NCBI RefSeq assembly: GCF_001876935.1
Contig: NC_033798.1
Span: 2,479,421 to 2,543,420, forward strand
Source of the DNA: Asparagus officinalis
Taxonomy: Eukaryota; Streptophyta; Magnoliopsida; Asparagales; Asparagaceae
Length of the DNA stretch: 64,000 nucleotides
Direction: 5' to 3'
Position 1 is the stretch's first letter; every line of letters begins with the position of its first letter. Made by a program: the position numbers and the translations under genes. The notes below the pieces were generated by a model, which searched no databases, was not told the origin of the DNA, and saw only the letters and a program-made list of their open reading frames with translations. Positions 36,515 through 47,760 of this stretch are shown in pieces.

Positions 36515-37110
36515 TGTTAGATTTTTAGTGGCCCATGTTTTTAGTGGTCACGCTTTTTTCCCCACTAATTTTAGTTATGAAACTACACACGTTTCATTTA
36601 GTGGTCATGTTTTATCATTAGTTAAATTAACTACTCATTAGTTAATTCCTATTAGTCAATAAATTAACTATTCACATTGATGGAAGGTGGGTAATTCTCT
36701 ATTTAAAGACTTGGTCCTCTCTCTACCTAGGCATGCTTAGTGGTCATGTTTTATCATTAGTTAAATTAACTACTCATTAGTTAATTCCTATTAGTCAATA
36801 AATTAACTATTCACATTGATGGAAGGTGGGTAATTCTCTATTTAAAGACTTGGTCCTCTCTCTACCTAGGCATGCGAAATTTTTCTCTCCATTAAGAAAA
36901 TTTCGGAAAAGAATAAGAGGGTAAAGAGTGATAAATCAAAGTCTTGAACGTTGCTCCCTTTGCAGTCAATTTTCGTCAAAATTCGAATCATGGATCAAGG
37001 TATGATCACTTAATTAAATTGTTCATTTTGAAAATCATATTGTTCTAAGATCTTGGTTTTATTGATGATCAAATCAAATAAAGTTTGATTTGCTTAAGAT
37101 TAGGTTTACA
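36515..37110 (+). repeat. 5' LTR of the copia element, with an internal 138-bp duplication
   Basis: It is 596 bp long against 458 bp for the 3' LTR. The difference is a tandem duplication of the block starting AGTGGTCATGTTTTATCATT (about 36599 and 36737). The two units are almost identical. Confidence 0.9.
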
Positions 37111-37374
37111 TGTGGTATAAGAGCCTTGATTAAAGAACTTATGATTTTCCATCATGATTCTTGTTTCTTGTCAAATAATTCTATTACTGTTAATTAAATA
37201 TTTAAAACTCTCTCTAATTAAAATTTTTCCGCTGATTATTGAATACTATAAATGTTTTGATAATTTCGTGTTAAATTGACCGAACAATCACTACAAAATT
37301 CGAAACTGTAAAATTTGGATCTAACTGTTTATTTAATATGTATATGTATTTTGATTATAATAAATACTTTAGTG

Positions 37375-38937
37375 TAAATAGCTTAGTGGTAAAGTTTGAG
37401 GATTTGGTCTAGAGGTTTGGTGTTCAAACCCCTAGGGCTATACACTAAATATTAATAGTCTTTGATGGGCCTCGGGGCTCTTGGGGTCTTTGATTTCTAA
37501 TGATGTTTTAATAATTCATTTTTTTATTGGCTGCCTAATTTAATTTTGTGCCCTCCTATTGTTGCTGCCTATTTATCTATTTTACCTACATGATGTTTCT
37601 GTGCACTGTTGTGCCGATGACTGTTTATACCGATGCACTAATTATGCATGGATATTGTTAATCTTCATGAATTGTTAATTTGCGGGCTTATTGTTACATT
37701 GAAATTTAGTTAACTCATGGATGGTTTGTTAGTCACCAAAGTGACCAAACCCCAGGGCTACACCAAATATTAATAGTCTTTGATGGGCCTTGGGCCTTGG
37801 ATCTCTTGAGGTCTTTGATTTCTAATGATGTTTTTAATAATTCGTTTTTTTATTGGCTGCCAAATTTAATTTTGTGCCCTCCTATTGTTGCTGCCTATTT
37901 ATCTATTTTACCTACATGATGTTTCTGTGCACTGTTGTGCCGATGACTGTTTATACCGATGCACTAATTATGCATGGATATTGTTAATCTTCATGAATTG
38001 TTAATTTGCGGGCTTATTGTTACATTGAAATTTAGTTAACTCATGGATGGTTTGTTAGTCACCAAAGTGACCAAACCCCAGGGCTACACCAAATATTAAT
38101 AGTCTTTGATGGGCCTTGGGCCTTGGATCTCTTGAGGTCTTTGATTTCTAATGATGTTTTTAATAATTCGTTTTTTTATTGGCTGCCAAATTTAATTTTG
38201 TGCCCTCCTATTGTTGCTGCCTATTTATCTATTTTACCTACATGATGTTTCTGTGCACTGTTGTGCCGATGACTGTTTATACCGATGCACTAATTATGCA
38301 TGGATATTGTTAATCTTCATGAATTGTTAATTTGCGGGCTTATTGTTACATTGAAATTTAGTTAACTCATGGATGGTTTGTTAGTCACCAAAGTGACCAA
38401 ACCCCAGGGCTACACCAAATATTAATAGTCTTTGATGGGCCTTGGGCCTTGGATCTCTTGAGGTCTTTGATTTCTAATGATGTTTTTAATAATTCGTTTT
38501 TTTATTGGCTGCCAAATTTAATTTTGTGCCCTCCTATTGTTGCTGCCTATTTATCTATTTTACCTACATGATGTTTCTGTGCACTGTTGTGCCGATGACT
38601 GTTTATACCGATGCACTAATTATGCATGGATATTGTTAATCTTCATGAATTGTTAATTTGCGGGCTTATTGTTACATTGAAATTTAGTTAACTCATGGAT
38701 GGTTTGTTAGTCACCAAAGTGACCAAACCCCAGGGCTACACCAAATATTAATAGTCTTTGATGGGCCTTGGGCCTTGGATCTCTTGAGGTCTTTGATTTC
38801 TAATGATGTTTTTAATAATTCGTTTTTTTATTGGCTGCCAAATTTAATTTTGTGCCCTCCTATTGTTGCTGCCTATTTATCTATTTTACCTACATGATGT
38901 TTCTGTGCACTGTTGTGCCGATGACTGTTTATACCAA
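37375..38937 (+). repeat. 326-bp tandem array inside the copia element
   Basis: TTTGATGGGCC recurs at 37461, 37779, 38105, 38431 and 38757: periods of 318, 326, 326 and 326. Units two to five are virtually identical. The first unit begins with a tRNA-like stretch (TAGCTTAGTGGTAAAGT as A box, TGTTCAAACCCC as B box), suggesting that a SINE fragment seeded the array. No coding. Confidence 0.9.
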
Positions 38938-38959
38938 TGACAAACACAGCAGCAAGATT

Positions 38960-41900
38960 AAGATCTACGGGAATGGAAGTTAGTGAAAGTTTCCTTGTGT
39001 AGTTTATCATAAACTCTTTGCCTTCTGAGTATGGTCCATTCCAAATAAACTACAATACTATAAAAGATAAGTGGAATGTGACTGAATTGCAAAGTAAGCT
39101 CATTCAAGAGGAAGCAAGGCTTAAGAAACAAGGAACCCACTCAAGTAATCTTATGGGTCATCAAGGAGCTGGAAAGAAACCAGGAAAGTATAATGGAAAG
39201 GGCAAAAAAAGAGCACTGAAAGATAATATGTCGCCTGTCTCTACAAAAGGGAACGAAAGAACAATAAGTGTCATTTCTACAAGAAGCCTGGACACTATCA
39301 GAAAGATTGCCTAAAACATAAGGCATGGTTCGAAAAGAAAGGTAAACCTCTTGCTTTTGTATGTTTCGAATCAAATCTAACAGAAGTTCCTTATAATACT
39401 TGGTGGATTGATTCTGGTTCTACCACTCATGTTTTAAATACGATGCAGGGATTCCTTATGACCCAAACCATAAATCCAAATGAAAATTTCATCTTCATAG
39501 GAAATCGAGTCAAAGCTCCAGTTGAGGCCATTGTGACCTACCGCTTGTTTTTAGACACTGGACATCATTTAGATCTTTTTCAAACCCTTTATGTTCCTAC
39601 TGTTTCTCGCAACTTAGTTTCTTTGTCTAAACTTGATACCGTTGGTTACTCTTTTAAATTTGGAAATGGATGTTTTAGTTTGTTTAAGTATAATCATCTT
39701 ATTGGTTCTGGTGTTCTCTCTGATGGTTTATACAAATTAAAGCTTGATAATCTTTTCGCTGAAACTCTGTTAACTTTGCATCATAATGTTAGAACTAAAC
39801 GAAGTTTAGTGGATAAAAGTTTAGCTTATTTGTGGCATAAACATTCGGGATATATTTCCAAAGAAATAATATAAAGATTGGTAAAGAATGAAATCCTTCC
39901 TAATTTGGATTTTACCGATCTTGGTATTTGTGTGGATTGTATTAAAGGAAAACATACAAATTATACAATTAAGAAAGCCGCCACAAGAAGCACTCAGCTC
40001 CTTGAAATTATACACACCGATATGTGTGGACATTTTGATGTTCCATCCTTTAATAAAGAAAAATATTTTATCACCTTTATTGATGATTTTTCACGTTATG
40101 GATATGTCTATTTGTTGCATGAAAAATCGCAATCAGTAGATGCCTTAGAGGTATTTATTAATGAGGTTGAAAGACAATTAGACAAAAATGTGAAAATTAT
40201 TAGATCTGATAGGGGTGGTGAATTTTATGAAAAATATAACGAAACAAGACAATGCCCTGGTCCATTTGCTAAATTTCTTGAAAAGCGTGGCATATGCGCT
40301 CAGTACAATATGCCAAGTACACCGCAACAAAATGGTGTTGCAGAAAGGCGTAATCGTACACTAATGGACATGGTTAGGAGTATGTTGAGTTATTCTTCTT
40401 TACCCTTATCATTGTGGATGTATGCTTTAAAAAACGTAATGTATTTATTAAACAGGGTTCTTAGTAAGGTAGTTCCAAAGACTCCTTTCGAACCGTGGAC
40501 AGGAAGGAAACCCAGCTTGAGACGCATTCATGTTTGGGGTTGTCCTGCGGAAATACAAATTTATAATCCACATGAAAAGAAACTAGACTCAAGAACAACC
40601 AGTGGTTTCTTCATTGGTTATCCAGAAAAATCTAAAGGGTATAGATTTTATTGTCCTAGCCATAGTACGAAAATTGTTAAAACTGGAAATGTCAGGTTCA
40701 TTGAAAATGGTGACATTAGTAGGAGTATGGAACCACATAAAGTGGAAATCCAAGAAGTTGGAATGAACGTTCCTTTACCCTTAACTTCTTCTCAAGTTGT
40801 TGAATAGTTTAACGACTTTCAAGAACAACAAATAAATGATCAAACACTTCATGAAGACGTTATTACCAATAAACCTATAATAGATATATCTCATGAAGAA
40901 GTAGCATTAAGAAGGTCTCAAAGACAAAAAATCAGCTATTTCTGATGATTATGTGGTTTATCTACAAGAGTCAGAACATGACTTTGGAATTGATGAAGAT
41001 CCGGTTTCATTTTTACATGCCATGGAAAGTCACAATTCTGATAAATGGTTTGATGCCATGAAAGATGAGTTGAAATCAATGGAGCATAATGAAGTTTGGG
41101 ACCTTGTAGAATTACCTAAAGGTCGTAAAAGAGTTGGGTGTAAATGGGTCTTTAAGACCAAACACGACTTAAATGGCAATATCAAATGATACAAGGCTAG
41201 ACTTGTTGCCAAAGGTTTTACTCAGAAGGATGATATTGACTATAAAGAAACATTTGCTCCTGTTTCGAAAAGGATTCATTTAGAATTGTTATGGCTATGA
41301 TGGCTCATTATGACTTAGAGCTACATCAAATGGATGTGAAAACCGCTTTTCTAAATAGAAATTTAAATGAATAAGTTTACACGGACCAACTCAAGGGTTT
41401 TTCAGTTGAAGGAAAGGAACACATGATGTGTAAGCTTAAAAGGTCAATATACGGGATCAAACAAGCTTCCCGACAATGGTATCTTAAGTTTAATGATACT
41501 ATCACATCTTTTGGATTTTAAGAAAACATCGTTGATCGATGTATATATCTAAAGATCAGTGGGAGCAAGTTTATATTTCTGATTCTGTATGTTGATGATA
41601 TATTGCTTGCTACAAATGATCTTGGCTTGTTACACGAGACCAAGAAATTTTTCTCTAAGAACTTCGAAATGAAAAATATGGGTGAAGCATCCTATGTGAT
41701 AGGAGTTAAAATATTCTGTGACAGATCACAAAGATTATTAGGGTTGTCTCAAAAATCATATATTAATAAAGTTCTAGAGAGGTTCAAGATGGATAAATGC
41801 TCTACATCTATTGTTCCAATTCAGAAAGGGGATAAATTCAGTCTTATGCAATGTACAAAGAATGAATTAGAGCACAAACAAATGGAACACATTCCTTATG

Positions 41901-42560
41901 CATCCATCGTTGGGAGCTTGATGTATGCTCAGGTTTGTACAAGACCTGACATTAGTTTTGCTGGCGGAATGCTTGGTAGATATCAAAGTAATCCAGGATT
42001 GGATCATTGGAAGGCTGCAAAGAAGGTATTGAGATACTTGCAAGGAACAAATGATCATATGCTTACTTATAGGAGATATGATCACCTTGTGGTGATTGGA
42101 TATTCAGATTCAAATTTTGCTGGATGTTTGGATATTAGAAAATCCACATTTCGCTATCTGTTCCTTTTAGCTGGAGGAGCAATCTCATGGAAAAGTGTGA
42201 AGCAGTCCATCATTGTTGCATCGACTATGGAGGCTGAGTTCGTGGCGTGCTTTGAGGTCACTGTTTATGGATTATGGTTGTGGAATTTTATTTCAGGACT
42301 TGGAGTTGTTGACAGCATTGCCAAGCCGCTAAAAATTTATTGCGATAGTAGTCTTCTTTTCTAAAAACGACAAGTATTCGAAGGGTGCTAAACATATGGA
42401 ATTAAAATACTTTGTCGTTAAAGAAGAAGTTCAGAAACAAAGAGTGTCAATTGAGCATATTAGCACAAATCTCATGGTTGCGGATCCGTTAACAAAAGGA
42501 TTGCCTCCAAAGACATTTGGTGAACATGTTGAAAGAATGGGCATTATTAAAAACTATTAC
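38960..42560 (+). pseudogene. Copia gag remnant and pol (protease, integrase, RT, RNase H), broken
   Basis: The gag C-terminus (QINYNTIKDKWNVTELQSKL) and a CCHC knuckle (frame change) come first. The protease active site WWIDSGSTTHV is at about 39403. Integrase follows, with its His/Cys region, acidic residues in IIHTDMCG, FIDDFSRYGYVYL and IIRSDRGGEF, and PQQNGVAERRN. Reverse transcriptase shows WDLVELPKGRKRVGCKWVFK, LVAKGFTQ and YVDDILLA. RNase H shows GYSDSNFAG and STMEAEF, and ends ADPLTKGLPPK. Breaks include in-frame stops at about 39872, 41187, 41370 and 41520 and frameshifts near 40800-40930, 41270 and 42360. No full polyprotein can be made. Confidence 0.9.
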
Positions 42561-43170
42561 TAACTTTTATGTAAAGTTCATGCTCTTTATATATTTGACA
42601 CTTTGAGCTCATCTAAATATTGTTTCTGATATTTAATGCATCCTGTTTATTATTGTTAGTATATACATAAATGATTATTTGAATGTTAACAGGATATGTT
42701 AGTATATACATAAATGATTATGTGAACATTAACAGGATATGTCTCTGACAAGGATATTATTGTTGGACCATTATGATAAGTCTTATTACAGGTCATGTTT
42801 AGTTTAAAACTAATATTGTGATACATGGAAGGGACTATGTCGATTTAGTTGCGTACGACCGCCAAGATCCTTATTAGTTTTCTACTTAATGATGATTGAT
42901 AGTTTGATCAATATAATGATGGAATTAGCTTATACCATGCATATTATGTTGTATTATAAAATCATGTTTTTAAACTAATATTGTGATACATGGAAGGGAC
43001 TATGTCGATTTAGTTGCGTACGACCGCCAAGATCCTTATTAGTTTTCTACTTAATGATGATTGATAGTTTGATCAATATATATAATGATGGAATTAGCTT
43101 ATACCATGCATATTATGTTGTATTATAAAATCATGTTTTTAATTTATGAAACATGAGCCAAGTGGGAGAC

Positions 43171-43628
43171 TGTTAGATTTTTAGTGGCCCATGTTTTTAG
43201 TGGTCACGCTTTTTTCCCCCACTAATTTTAGTTATGAAACTACCCACGTTTCATTTAGTGGTCATGTTTTATCATTAGTTAAATTAATTACTCATTAGTT
43301 AATTTCTATTGGTCAATAAATTAACTACTCACATTGATGAAAGGTGGGTAATTCTCTATTTAAAGACTTGATCCTCTCTTTACCTAGGCATGCAAAATTT
43401 TTCTCTCCATTAAGAAAATTTCGGAAAAGAATAAGAGGGTAAAGAGAGAGAAAACAAAGTCTTGAATGTTGCTCCCTTTGCAGTAAATTTTCGTCAAAAT
43501 TCGAATCATGGATCAAGGTATGATCACTTAATTAAATTGTTCATTGTGAAAATCATATTGTTCTAAGATCTTGGTTTTATTGATGATCAAATCAAATAAA
43601 GTTTGATTTGCTTAAGATTAGGTTTACA
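43171..43628 (+). repeat. 3' LTR of the copia element
   Basis: 458 bp, TGTTAGATTT...GGTTTACA, preceded by the polypurine tract and followed by TSD copy TATTG. It lacks the 138-bp duplication of the 5' LTR. Confidence 0.92.
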
Positions 43629-43633
43629 TATTG

Positions 43634-44169
43634 TGCTTAAGACTGACTCTATCTTAAATACAACTCTCGGGTTTTTAGGAAACTCCTACAACTCAGAGCC
43701 ATTGTGATCCTAGATGTCAAACCTTGGAATCAGTTGGAGAGGAGTACAACCCAGTTTTAGTGCTTCTGCTACGTATAGAAGTGTTACAGTCTTTCGTAAT
43801 AAAAGACTGCTAATGGCGGATTGCTTGAAGCTGATCATCTTTGACATATTGAGCCAAGTTTCCTCTCTAAACAGAGGAGGAGCTTCTTGGGTTTTTACTC
43901 TATTTATTTTGATATGTAGGATTCTCAGTTTTATGTTTGAAAGTCTTTTTTGTATATAGTCGGTTGAACTTCATTGATCAGAGGTAAATAAGGTTCAGAG
44001 CTTACTTACCAAGAAAAAGACTTAAAAAATTGCAGTTAATGTAAAAAGTGAAGAATTACACGAAATTACTGGTTACAACTAAAGACTAGAGTTCATCATG
44101 TTGTAACTACACTTGGACTTGATCGTAGGTGCCTCCCGCAATCTCACTGCTACCGCTACAATTAACTAA
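43634..44169. other. Right part of the LINE remnant and gene-free flank
   Basis: The first about 90 bp continue the LINE 3' sequence interrupted at 36514. The rest has no recognisable coding. Confidence 0.4.
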
Positions 44170-44787
44170 TTTGGGCTAGTTGCGGATAGACTACTGTACT
44201 TTATTGTTGCAGGTAGACCCCCTCGATTCTCAACTTCATTAGTTTCACGTTGTGATTGGATTCATAAAGTGAAAAAAAAAAAAAACACACACAGCAACAC
44301 ACACACACATATATATAATATACTTATATATATTATAGAGAGAGAGGAGAGAGACGAGAGAGAAATGGTAGTTTGGTACCTAAAAGCCACAAAATTGGTG
44401 CTTGATTAGTAAGGTGTCATAATGCCCCATCCACTCCTGCAAATCATTGTGAATGTGATCCCCCATTTGAATGAGCGTGAGAGGGATTGGTCCACTCACT
44501 ACAAGCACAAAGATTATTTCGGTAGCAACATAACCATATTTTCCCTCTATATATATATATATATAATATTATATAATATTATAGTTATATATTATTATAT
44601 AATATATTATATATATATAATATATATATATATATTACTATTCTGATTTACTTACTGTAAACTTCCATAATGATCATTACTTAAAACTAATCTAAATAGG
44701 AAAACTATGGAGTTGAGAATCCGGAGGGTCTGTCTGCAATTTGGCGATACATATATAGTACAGAGGTCTATCATCAGCAATTAAACC
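44170..44787. mobile_element. Nested MITEs: third-family copy split by a second-family copy
   Basis: The outer ends (GTTGCGGATAGACTACTGTAC left, GTACAGAGGTCTATCATCAG right) match the MITE at 23689-24012. Between them (about 44280-44640) lie an A run, CA/TA/GA simple repeats, and a copy of the 21300-21792 family (GCTTGATTAGTAAGGTGTCA, CCATCCACTC), then a long AT microsatellite at 44552-44636. Confidence 0.6.
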
Positions 44788-44893
44788 CAATTAATTTCGG
44801 TTAGATAGGAAACCGGAGATCAACATATCTAGGTCACAGAGCTAACAAGGTTAAGAACAATGGTCGACTGTTGCAGCTGGTTCATAAGTAGTG

Positions 44894-47524
44894 TTATGAG
44901 AAAGTTTGCAGAATCTCTTGAGCAAGTTCTTCTGCGCTGAGCTCGCACTCGATTCCAATCTGTACATAAGATATATCAAGAAAAAGAGAGACTCAAATTA
45001 TTATACTTTGAATTTGTATATATGTTTATATAAAAGTACAAAATTACTACTACTTCATTATCGATCTAATTAACTAATGGCTGCATGAGACCTTTTTCCT
45101 GAATTCAATAGGGTTTCCGGTGGGCTTGCTATCTTGGGGATAATAATCATTATGATATGGATATAGATATGCATGATCAACTAGGGAAGATGAATGTATC
45201 AATAATTATAGTTCTATACTTCAAAGTTAAAGTGTGAAGCTATTGAATACTTACGTAGGTAGCTGACTCAACTTGAATGTACTCATTAAATGCTGATGTG
45301 CAGTCACAATATACAACTTGCAGGGCTAAATATTGCCTGTTTCAAATGGATTTGGATCCTCTCCACTACAAAAAAGTAGTGGAGAGATCACTGCTTTTAA
45401 TCTCAATCGTTGATTATTTAGTAGGCGGTTATGATACAATCTAAATCTAACACTTACCATACCCCCGTGTATTGCACTCATTCTTAATTTACACTAAAAG
45501 AAAAAATCACAACCATTAATTAGATAATCAATGACCGTGATTATGTAGTGGTCCCTCCACTGTTTTTTTTGTAGTGGAGAGGATCCGAATCCGTTTCAAA
45601 TAAGCACAATGATAGCTCTAGGTATCTCTGTAGAACTAGGTTGTTAGATGAGCTTCCCCCCACTGAAATGCTTGGGATCTCTGTGGCTTTATTTTTCTCC
45701 CAAAAAAAAATGAAGGCCAGTACAAATATCTTAGTGAGCTCATCCTAAGTCATAATCACGCTAGGTTACACAAACAATATTGTCTTAATCAAGTATATTT
45801 TTGTTTTTTTTTTAAGGAAAAGCCTTGTGATTTATTGATATTAACGATGATAAAATAAATAATAATGAATGCATGGTGCTTGTAGGAGAATTACCTCGAT
45901 GTGTAAAGAGTTTTGATATTCTAATATATTAAACTTCATATTAGCTTTTTCATGGCATAATCTATTGTATTACTCACTGATTTTTCTTTTTTCTTTTTGT
46001 AGGGTAGGCTATGTATGTGTTACATTGGAGATTCTTCTAATTTTTAATCTTCAAAATTATTTTGTTAAAACTCTCTTTAATTAATTTAAACCCTAGAAGC
46101 TAAACTATTATAGTAATTAATTTATTCTCTGAAAACATGCATACGAAAATTCTCAGTCCGAATACCTACAAAAATATCAACTAAAAAGTATATCTCAATG
46201 AAGAGGAACTTTTACCTTAATAGTGAAGGAGTTCATCATAGTATCATCAATATTGTTGATATTCAACTGAAGTATCTCAAGGGAGTGCCCTTCAAGCGCT
46301 GCAACAATCTTCGTCATCTGCCCTGGAATCCTACTCGACACCGTGTTCACCATCACATTCGGCCCAGAAAACTTCACCTCAACATCCGCCAACGGCGACT
46401 TAAAGTTCGCCGCTGCCGCAAGCTCACCGCTGTTATTGATACTTGAAGCAGTGTCCAAGGATGAAGAAGACTCATGAATAGGAGAAACTCTTATCGGAAG
46501 TTTGTAAGGGCTTGATGGCTGTGGAGTTCTTGGGCTTATGGGGAGCCCTATTCTAGGGCTCAAGGGCGAGGGCCTTGGGCTTAATGGCAATTGTGGCGGT
46601 CTAGGGCTGGAGATTGTCGGTCTTGGGCTGAGGACTTCAGTGTAGGCTTTCCTTTGCTTCTTGGCTTCTAGTGATTGTAGGACTTGTTGAAGTTCTTTGA
46701 TGTAGTCGACAACTCCTCCTATTATGGATGCTTGGTCTCCCTGAAGTTTCAACGTAGCAAAATATTATATATCATAGGTTTCCTTGACATTACATTTAAT
46801 TACAAGAAACTTGCTTCATCTACAAAACATTTTTAACAAATCCCCTCATCTAAAATTGGTAATAAACAACATAATGTTTTTTTATACGTTTGCATGTGGA
46901 CAGACATCTGAGAAGAGGTTTGTACTTCAAAAGCCGCATATTTTTAGAGTCGAGAAGAAGAATTAAAATAGTGAAAAAAACTGATTTTTTGGACAAACTA
47001 AAAATCGAAAACTGGATATGGATGAACGAGGTTTCATACAATTTATCCATAATAATTAAGGTAGGTGGTTATATATAATTTTTTACCCTTTTGACATAGA
47101 AACAAGGCATGAGCGATCGAAGCACCGACAAGTGCTCGTTCATCTGCTTCCTCCGGTTGCGCTCCACCGTGATGTGCGAAACCTTCTGCTGCCCGTCCTG
47201 CACTTCTTCCTCCAGGGAAACTGCCGCGGCGAACTTGAGCTTCTTTCGAGCCAAGGAGGCCTCATCACCACCATCCTCATCCACTTCATCGAGCCTGAGT
47301 TTGAGAGTATTCGACCTTTTCAACGTAGGGCTACTTTGTGTTTTTTGGGTCTCTTTCGGGCTTAAATTTGGCTCCTCCTCGAACGGTGCCAGGGTAATGA
47401 GGTCGGTGGTGGCATCCTCAAAAGTCTCAAACATGCTGAAGAGGTTCTCGGGGGAGGCGGCTCCGGTTAAGTTTGTGCTTCTGAACTCTACAGCTTCGAA
47501 AAATTCGGATAAACCCTCGGCCAT
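44894..47524 (-). CDS. SPCH: SPEECHLESS-type bHLH transcription factor (stomatal lineage initiation)
   Basis: Three exons on the minus strand, 47524-47087, 46740-46216 and 44959-44894, join in phase to 342 residues. The bHLH (about residues 115-170) includes QQKVSHITVERNRRKQMNEH with the H-E-R DNA contacts, SLMPCFYVKR, then GDQASIIGGVVDYIKELQQV and LQSLEAKKQRKAYTEVLSPR. Next is a Ser-Pro-rich stretch with many SP sites (SPRPTISSPRP, LSPRPSPLSPR, SPRTPQPSSPYK), corresponding to the MAPK target domain that separates SPCH from MUTE. The C-terminal ACT-like region is well kept (LADVEVKFSGPNVMVNTVS, IGIECELSAEELAQEILQTF). SPCH drives entry divisions of the stomatal lineage, acts in the nucleus with an ICE1/SCREAM partner and is destabilised by MAPK phosphorylation. 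An upstream in-frame ATG at 47548 is an alternative start. MAEGLSEFFE at 47524 matches the family better. Confidence 0.93.
45347..45592. mobile_element. hAT-type MITE in SPCH intron 2
   Basis: The 246-bp element has TIRs GGATTTGGATCCTCTCCACT / reverse complement of AGTGGAGAGGATCCGAATCC. Perfect 8-bp target duplications GTTTCAAA lie at 45339-45346 and 45593-45600. 8-bp duplications are the hAT signature. No coding. Confidence 0.85.
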
Positions 47525-47760
47525 GACGAAATGCAAACTAACTCTCAACCTTTGCTCTAAATGACTAAAAAAGGAAACAAGAGTTGTGTCGCAGTAGTGG
47601 ACTCAAGCCTTACTTGCATGAGAGAGAGAGAGAGAGAGAGAGAGTGAGTGAGTGCCGTTGGAAGAAGAGGGACGAAGGGCTAGGGGGAAATATAGCGAGG
47701 GTCGGCTGAAGCATGGGCATCATATTTGAGTGAAACTAGATGCGCGTGCTATTTCAGGCC
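47525..47760 (-). promoter_or_regulatory. SPCH leader with a GA/CT dinucleotide tract
   Basis: A (GA)13-type tract at about 47620-47645 lies some 95 bp upstream of the start codon (CT on the coding strand). GA/CT tracts are binding sites for plant BPC (GAGA-binding) proteins. Function here is inferred. Confidence 0.45.

Larger units (their letters stand above)
36515..43628 (+). mobile_element. Complete Ty1/copia insertion (7.1 kb), coding-defective
   Basis: The LTRs are 36515-37110 and 43171-43628, both TGTTAG...TTTACA, with a perfect target duplication TATTG at 36510-36514 and 43629-43633. The primer-binding site TGGTATAAGAGCC starts at 37113. The polypurine tract AAGTGGGAGAC ends at 43170. 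Between them lie a 326-bp tandem array where most of gag should be, a gag C-terminal remnant, and pol. Several stops and frameshifts make it non-autonomous. Downstream of pol, about 165 bp (around 42808-43137) are duplicated in tandem. Confidence 0.93.
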
